From Reticulitermes speratus (taxonomy: Eukaryota > Arthropoda > Insecta > Blattodea > Rhinotermitidae): DNA of 64,000 nucleotides. Of the stretch, positions 58,158 through 64,000 are shown piece by piece (positions within the stretch are counted from its first letter, which is position 1; the number at the start of each line of letters is the position of its first letter). Under the pieces are notes generated by a model that was given only the letters and a program-made list of their open reading frames with translations, did not search any database and was not told the origin of the DNA. A program made the position numbers and the translations under genes. Location: the NCBI GenBank assembly GCA_021186555.1, contig JAJKFL010000012.1:4085894-4149893 (forward strand), given 5' to 3'.

Positions 58158-58352
58158 GGTGAGGATTCGTAATGTGGTCTGGGTTAGGACACCGTGCAGT
58201 CTGGTACATGGTTATGAATGTTTTGGAGGAACATTCTGGGTCTTTTCTTCACAGGCAGTCAGAAGATGGAGGCAGTATGTCCTGACCGAAACCTGGTACC
58301 CACCAGTCACACTACACAGTCCCATAACCCGGAAGACTATAATCTGAATCTT
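58158..58352. repeat. Palindromic repeat (family C)
   Basis: Left arm GGATTCGTAATGTGGTCTGG faces right arm CCCGGAAGACTATAATCTGA imperfectly, with a GATGGAGGCAGTATG centre. No target duplication was seen. Confidence 0.5.
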
Positions 58353-58486
58353 AATATTCTGCATTTTCTGTGCACTGGATCATTATTACAAAACAACTGA
58401 ATACACATATTAGGCAGTAAATGTACCTTATTATTTTATGTTATATTTCGATCTGAACAGAATGTCAGAGAAAGCATAATGTAAAG

Positions 58487-58972
58487 CAGTGGTTCCCAAA
58501 GTGGGCGGTACCGCCCCCCTGGGGGGCGGTGGGATTACCGAGGTGGGCGCTAATAGGTACGAGAGGTGGAAGGGAGCGCTGTTATTATCACAGGGGGGCG
58601 CTAGTAGAAAGTAGTGCATTTATTTTTATAATAAAATTCAAATAAAGTAATTTTTGTGTTAAAAATAAAAAATGAACTAAATTTCCTAGTATTTTAATTT
58701 ATGAATCTTAGTCAAGCACATATTATTTTTTTAATAAACTATTGCTACATGAATTATTGTTAATCATAAAAAAATAAAATACATTTTAATTTATTAATTA
58801 GCACATAAAACATTAAGTTTAAATCTTATAATTTGATTTAAACGATATTTTAAATATAAAATAAAAGTGGAAACAAAAGCGCATTTATGTTTTTTAAAAA
58901 ACGTAGGGGGGTGCTGTGGGTGTGTATGAGGAACCAAGGGGGCGGTGGACCGAAAAAGTTTGGGAACCACTG
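58487..58972. mobile_element. hAT-type MITE, 486 bp
   Basis: Ends CAGTGGTTCCCAAAGTGGGC and AAGTTTGGGAACCACTG, flanked by the 8-bp duplication ATGTAAAG (58479-58486 and 58973-58980). The interior is AT-rich with GGGGGGCG-type patches near both ends and no coding content. Confidence 0.93.
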
Positions 58973-59084
58973 ATGTAAAGTAATATTTCCTAATAAGTGT
59001 ATTTAGTAGGTTTGTAATAATTTCGAAGTTAGCTGTTTTTTTTAGTGCCATTATGGTGTTGGGGTAAAGGAGAGGGTATGGTAA

Positions 59085-59280
59085 GATCTGCGCTCTTCTG
59101 GGATATTACGCGGCGTTGTATGGTAATTGTTTACCGGCGTTTCGGGACAACGTATCTTACGTTCGTACTCGGACTCTTTGACCCGTGAAGATGGGACCAA
59201 TACGTTGTCCCAAAGGTCGGTAAACAATTACCACACGATGCCGCGTAATATTTCAACATAGCGGCAGACTCCTGAAATCA
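59085..59280. mobile_element. Palindromic family A element, 12-bp target duplication
   Basis: Starts GATCTGCGCTCTTCTGGG and ends GGCAGACTCCTGAAATCA. AGGGTATGGTAA flanks it exactly at 59073-59084 and 59281-59292. A GTGAAGATGGGACC stem motif lies in the right arm. Confidence 0.88.
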
Positions 59281-59557
59281 AGGGTATGGTAAAACAGGAG
59301 GCTACTTTGCCGATATGCTACATAGTTCCAAAATTACCAACAGGAGCACACTTTACCACAGCGAGTGAGCCCAGCCGACTACAGTAACACACGATGGCGC
59401 CGCATATGGCGGTGTAGTTATACGTTTCCAAGGAGTTTCCAATCTCTTAAAGGTATTAATCCGCTGTCGAGTGCCAAATGGTGGTGTGAGAGGACGTAAG
59501 CGTAGTTCTGTATTGCTGTGATACTTTGACGTCTGTGAATAGTGCACACGTGTAAAA

Positions 59558-60571
59558 ATGTTCAGTTGGCTTAGCAGAGATGAAAACAAGAAGACACCTG
59601 ATTTGCTCGAGAATGTTGTGGACGGACTTAAGAGAATTTATAAAACTAAGTTACTCCCTTTGGAAGAGTTCTACCAGTTTCACGATTTTCATTCACCGAT
59701 GCTGGACGATCCGGATTTTGATGCTAAACCCATGATACTGCTTGTTGGACAGTATTCTACAGGGAAAACAACATTCATTAAGTATTTATTGGAGCAGGAT
59801 TTCCCAGGAATACGAATTGGTCCAGAACCAACCACTGATCGGTTTATTGCAGTCATGCATGATGATAAGGAGGGCGTGATTCCAGGAAATGCATTAGTCG
59901 TAGATCCAAAGAGGCAGTTCAGACCCCTCACAAAGTTTGGAAATGCTTTTCTAAACCGCTTTCAGTGTTCTTTAGTAAATTCGCCAGTACTTAGGGGTAT
60001 GTCAATCGTTGACACCCCTGGTATTTTGTCTGGTGAAAAACAGCGTGTGGATAGAGGATATGATTTCACTGGTGTATTGGAGTGGTTTGCGGAACGTGTG
60101 GATAGAATTATCCTGTTGTTTGATGCACATAAACTTGACATTTCTGATGAATTCAGAAGGTCCATAGAAGCCCTGCGGGGACATGATGACAAAATCCGTA
60201 TTGTCCTTAACAAAGCCGATATGGTTGATCACCAGCAGCTCATGAGAGTTTATGGTGCATTAATGTGGTCTCTAGGAAAGGTGCTCCAAACTCCAGAAGT
60301 GGCACGTGTGTACATTGGTTCATTTTGGGATCAGCCTCTCCGATATGATATGAACAGAAGGTAAATTGTAAATTTCCACTGGTGTATTATGTTGTGGGTG
60401 GGGGGGACAAAGAAAGATCCTTGTTCTGATGAACATACTAACAAGGATTTAATGTTTGGCAGGTTATTTGAAGATGAAGAACAAGACTTGTTCAAAGATA
60501 TGCAGTCACTCCCAAGAAATGCTGCTCTTCGGAAGCTGAATGATCTAATCAAAAGGGCACGATTAGCCAAG
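59558..60571 (+). CDS. EHD1: EHD-family ATPase, first two coding exons
   Basis: Exon 1 is 59558-60360 and exon 2 60463-60571, joined in phase 2; 304 residues are visible. EHD proteins are dynamin-related ATPases that tubulate and cut membranes during endocytic recycling. The N-terminal [13 protein letters not shown]-loop GQYSTGKT (64-71), DTPG (152-155) and NKAD (218-221) are intact, and [19 protein letters not shown] opens the helical domain. Full members have about 530 residues with a C-terminal EH domain, which is not in the window: exon 2 ends at a GTAATG donor and the next intron runs at least 3.4 kb to the window end. It is probably the single insect EHD gene (Past1 in Drosophila). Confidence 0.93.
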
Positions 60572-60938
60572 GTAATGCAAAATTGGATTCTCTTTCTGGA
60601 GAGCTTATGAACCTCCTTTTGTGCCATCTGCTTTCTCCTGATACTCGTAGTTGGTCGTATTGCTGTACTTAATGCCATGCATGAGGCAAAACCCATTAGT
60701 CTTGCAGTTCTGTAACAAAAGCTTGCAGTTGCCACTTTTGAAGGTTACAAAAGTTCTTGGTGCCCATGTGTAAAACAGGTCATATAAAGAAGATTGTTAC
60801 TAATTCACATTTTAATTTAGAAATTCAGGAAAGCACAAAACACTACTACAGATAATAACCCTGGCACAAATGCACATTCAAAGGCAAAATGCTGGCAACT
60901 ATGTAGAACAGACCAGCAACACCTGCACCAATCAATCA

Positions 60939-61624
60939 TCATCATCATCATTTATTCACATTCCATAAATCCAAGTTTACAAGAAACAAAGGAATAGAAT
61001 TGGTCACATGAAATAAAATAAGTTACAAAAGGAATAACAAATATGATATACAAAATAAGATAAAAACAGTAAAAACATTGCATTGAACTTATACAAAACT
61101 AGATACAATAAAATGCCTGATTCACTTATAATTTTTTTGTTCAAAATATTCGTGTAATGAATAGAATGAATGGAGATAAAGAAAATTTTTTTAAGGCTAC
61201 TTTATATAGTTTGACATTATTGACAAGTGCCTTTATTTCAAAAGGAAGGTTATTAAAACACCTGATTCCCATATAAAAGGTTCCCTTCTGATATGTTGTT
61301 AACCTGGGAGATGGCAGGTGAAGATCAAAACTGTGTCTAGTATTATTATTGTAGACTTCAGAATTACTCTTGAATAGGTGGATGTTTTTGGCTACAAACA
61401 ACAGTATAGATAATAAGTATTGTGATGGAAGGGGTAGTATTTTGAATTTTTTTAAATAATCTCTACATGAATCTCTATTACTAATACCAGTAATAATCCT
61501 TATGGCCTTCTTTTGAAGGCGGAAAGTATTAATAGAGTATGAAGAGTTTCCCCAGAAAATTAAGCCATAGCTCATTAATGAATGAAAATAGGCGTGATAT
61601 ACCATAATTAAAGTGTTGACTGAC
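60939..61624 (-). mobile_element. 5'-truncated CR1/jockey-like LINE with target duplication
   Basis: The minus-strand frame at 61141-61632 encodes SYGLIFWGNSSYSINTFRLQ and MGIRCFNNLPFEIKALV, the C-terminal reverse transcriptase region, without a stop for 163 codons. The 3' UTR ends in a (TGA)n tail at 60939-60950. CAATCAATCA occurs on both sides (60929-60938 and within 61626-61640), a probable target duplication. The open frame suggests a fairly recent insertion. Confidence 0.82.
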
Positions 61625-62450
61625 ACAATCAATCAATCAATGTTCAGTGAATTTAAAGAAGAAACACACGGAATTCATCTGAAGACAGGAGGATGGTTAT
61701 CAGAAAAATATTTATTAGCCCTGAAATATTTGGTGGTCACACTTCAGAATAGCTGCCTTTATCAAATTAGTATTGATTGATGGGTGAAAGTGAAGAATTA
61801 CCACAGCATTTTGTTTTGTCAGTATTCAGGTTACGTTGGCTTAACTTTTTACCTTGCCCTTCTTCTGATCAGTCTTGGCTGTGCCATGGTGGAGGCAGTT
61901 AGTCACTGTCCTCTCACCATAGAGGCCCAGGTTTGATCCCAGGCCAGTCCAGGTGGGATTTGTGGTAGACAGAGTAGCATTGGGATAGGTTTTCCTCTAA
62001 TTACTTTGGTTTTCTTCTGTCATTATTATTCTGCCATTGCTCCATGCTCATATTTCATCCATCTGCACTTAACACTACATAATTGTATCACTTGACAGTG
62101 CAATTAAACAGCACCCTTTTCTTTCTCTGTAGTCAGTCTCATGGTAGTTTCAGTTTATATTTTTTTACACAGCTTAGTAACATTTGCATATCCACGTTTC
62201 CCACGTTGTAAAAGCGAGGAAAATGACATGTTTCATCAGTAGAAGGAGTGAAGTTTTCTGTAATACTGTAGTAATATCGGGGATTGAGCTGTCATTGTTT
62301 TGACACCATTCTCCCCTGCTCCCCTACTCTCTTCTAAGTACTGCTGTAGAATATTTAGTACTGAGAATGCCATGAAAATGTTTAAGTATGACAGAGGGTC
62401 TGCCATTAGTCAGATTTGTAGACTAACCTTACAGGACAAATTTGATGGTA

Positions 62451-62779
62451 CAGTCAATCCTTGCTATTCGCGGGGGTTAGGTTCCTAGAAAACCCCGTGA
62501 ATACGGAAAACACGAGTACGGAACTTTTTCACTTGCACTTGCACTACACTTGGATGCCAGTATTAATTACAAACATAATAAAAAATGAGAGCTGTGAGAA
62601 CAAGGCAGCAGCCTCTCCTTGCGACGCTGCGTGGTAGGCATCTCAAAATTTTTTGCCTGCTGTGCATGGCCGTGAATAGCCGCGAGGTGCCCGTGAATGG
62701 CAAAAAATGGGTTACACTTTATTTCACGCAAATGAGTGAACCCACGAACACAGAACATGCGGATAGCGAGGATTGACTG
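62451..62779. mobile_element. TA-target MITE, 329 bp
   Basis: Ends CAGTCAATCCTTGCTATTCG and the complement of CAGTCAATCCTCGCTATCCG, flanked by TA (62449-62450 and 62780-62781). Probably a pogo/Tigger-type derivative; no transposase remains. Confidence 0.88.
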
Positions 62780-64000
62780 TAATTAGACCAACTAGGGCCA
62801 TTCCTCATTAAGTATGTAGTGTGGAAGCTGCATGTCATAACAGTGATGTTTTTTGTGGTTTTTATGCTCACATAGCAACTCCTTCCATCCACACACTTTG
62901 CAGTTTATTATTGAAAACCAGTCTTCCCCATAGTCACAACACTGGTTTCATTTGTGCATACTTTTTCAACTATATCTTTCCAGTCAGAAGAACCATTAAG
63001 TCTCAGGCTGTGGGTTGGTTGAACAGAGAGAAGTGTCAGTGAAATGTATTGTGTCTTCTACACCAGTGGTATTCAAACTGCTCCATGAAACCCTGGGGTT
63101 CTGCAGGCGACTTTCAGGGGTTCCACAAACATATCTCCTTTATAATGGAAATTGTGGATATAATTTTGATGGTCTTGAATTTAATTTCTTATTTTTCTCC
63201 ACATCTTTATGCATAATGGCTTCTAGACTTATTTTCTATGTCAATCACCAATAATAAAATTGTTGTTTTTCATAAATGTGTGTAAATACTTTATTTTTGA
63301 AAATAGATGTTAAGGTTTTAAAACTGTTATTTTATTTTTACACCTAAGAACTACATTTTTACATTACATGGAGTTTGTGAAAATCTAGATATAGCTATGT
63401 TTATTAAGCATTTGAAGATTACTGTCCTAGAATATAAGGGGCACCCTGATTTTAGAGGGCAAATTTTAGGAACAGCTTATTCTATCTTCAGTCCATAAAT
63501 TGCACACAGGTTTTAGGCAACATTTTCCAGGAAAAAAAGTGCGTCTGGAAAGTACAGTAACTGTCGTTGTGGATCTTTATATATGAGTAGTATTGGAGAC
63601 AGTTCTGAGGAGCAGCAGTGCAGTATGTTTGAAACCGTAACTAAAAAGCAAACTCTGAAGTGATCTTTTCAGGAAGACCAATTTATGTGTGTGTGCGTGT
63701 GTGTGTGAATCCCTGCGGTATGTGCTGGGGCAGTGTCTCAGGTTAGACTTGAGCGGCTTCCATCACTCCTGATTCAGGAGTCACTGATTTCTTACACCTG
63801 AATGATAAATATATAAATAAATGAGTGGGTTAAACTTGACAACTATAAAGTTCTGATAATTAATCTGGTGACACTTTTGACATTTTTCTGTGTATTACTC
63901 AAAAAAAAAATCCTAAATAATTTAGAAATGTGTTTAGAAAATGAAATTTTTGGCTTAAGTCTCACAACTGTCAGGTAATTGTAATGAGTGTTGGGATTAT

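Larger units (their letters stand above)
52325..59557. other. Zinc-finger 3' flank to EHD promoter
   Basis: No supported gene. It contains the zinc-finger poly(A) signal at 52894, CCTAA-type short repeats at 55417-55430 and 55900-55912, a minus-strand LINE tail (56200-56700), a SINE-like repeat (57131-57380), a family C palindrome (58158-58352), a hAT MITE and a family A element. From about 59285 to 59557 it is repeat-free and probably holds the EHD promoter and 5' UTR. Confidence 0.5.
60572..64000. other. EHD intron 2, repeat-rich
   Basis: It contains the LINE at 60945-61624, a SINE-like segment (61866-62010) and the MITE at 62451-62779. 62780-64000 holds no recognised exon; a CAGTGGTATTCAAACTG string at about 63064 resembles a hAT end without a partner. 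Confidence 0.5.

Overview
This is a stretch of a large, repeat-rich insect nuclear genome. Genes are sparse, split into short exons with GT-AG introns, and lie among many decayed transposons. The repeat types (CR1/jockey-like LINE tails, palindromic repeats with a TTCTGGGATATTAC core, R-type LINE tails, interstitial CCTAA units) remind me of Blattodea (cockroaches and termites). That placement is from memory and moderately confident; 'insect' is secure.

Layout, all recognised host genes on the + strand. 1-5.1 kb: a nearly complete CR1/jockey-like LINE. 5.6-6.4 kb: an intact 249-aa glycine-zipper protein in one coding exon. 8.1-8.3 kb: a possible orphan terminal exon. 9.08-10.35 kb: a dead mariner element with both terminal inverted repeats. 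11.5-13.4 kb: nested LINE debris. 13.8-15.6 kb: an RluA-type pseudouridine synthase (RPUSD1-like, three coding exons). 19.1-40.2 kb: mitochondrial isoleucyl-tRNA synthetase (IARS2), 17 coding exons rebuilt here with consistent splice phases but two single-base frameshifts in homopolymers. 44.5-52.3 kb: a seven-finger C2H2 gene whose first coding exon occurs three times, with only the first copy open. 59.6-60.6 kb: the first two coding exons of an EHD-family dynamin-like ATPase; the gene runs off the window.

The genes do not form a pathway. RPUSD1 and IARS2 both act in RNA modification or translation, but the neighbourhood looks incidental. Most of the remaining sequence is transposon-derived. 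Two hAT-type, one Tigger-like and two TA-target MITEs can be delimited to the base by their terminal repeats and target duplications.

The most unusual signal is a set of short palindromic repeats. One family (A) has full copies at 25.3, 39.7 and 59.1 kb, flanked by 12-15 bp target duplications, with constant unequal ends. A second palindrome at 16.1 kb has a 14-bp duplication. Both carry a motif resembling a degenerate hammerhead-ribozyme core. Together these suggest non-autonomous Penelope-like retroelements rather than cut-and-paste transposons; this is a hypothesis.
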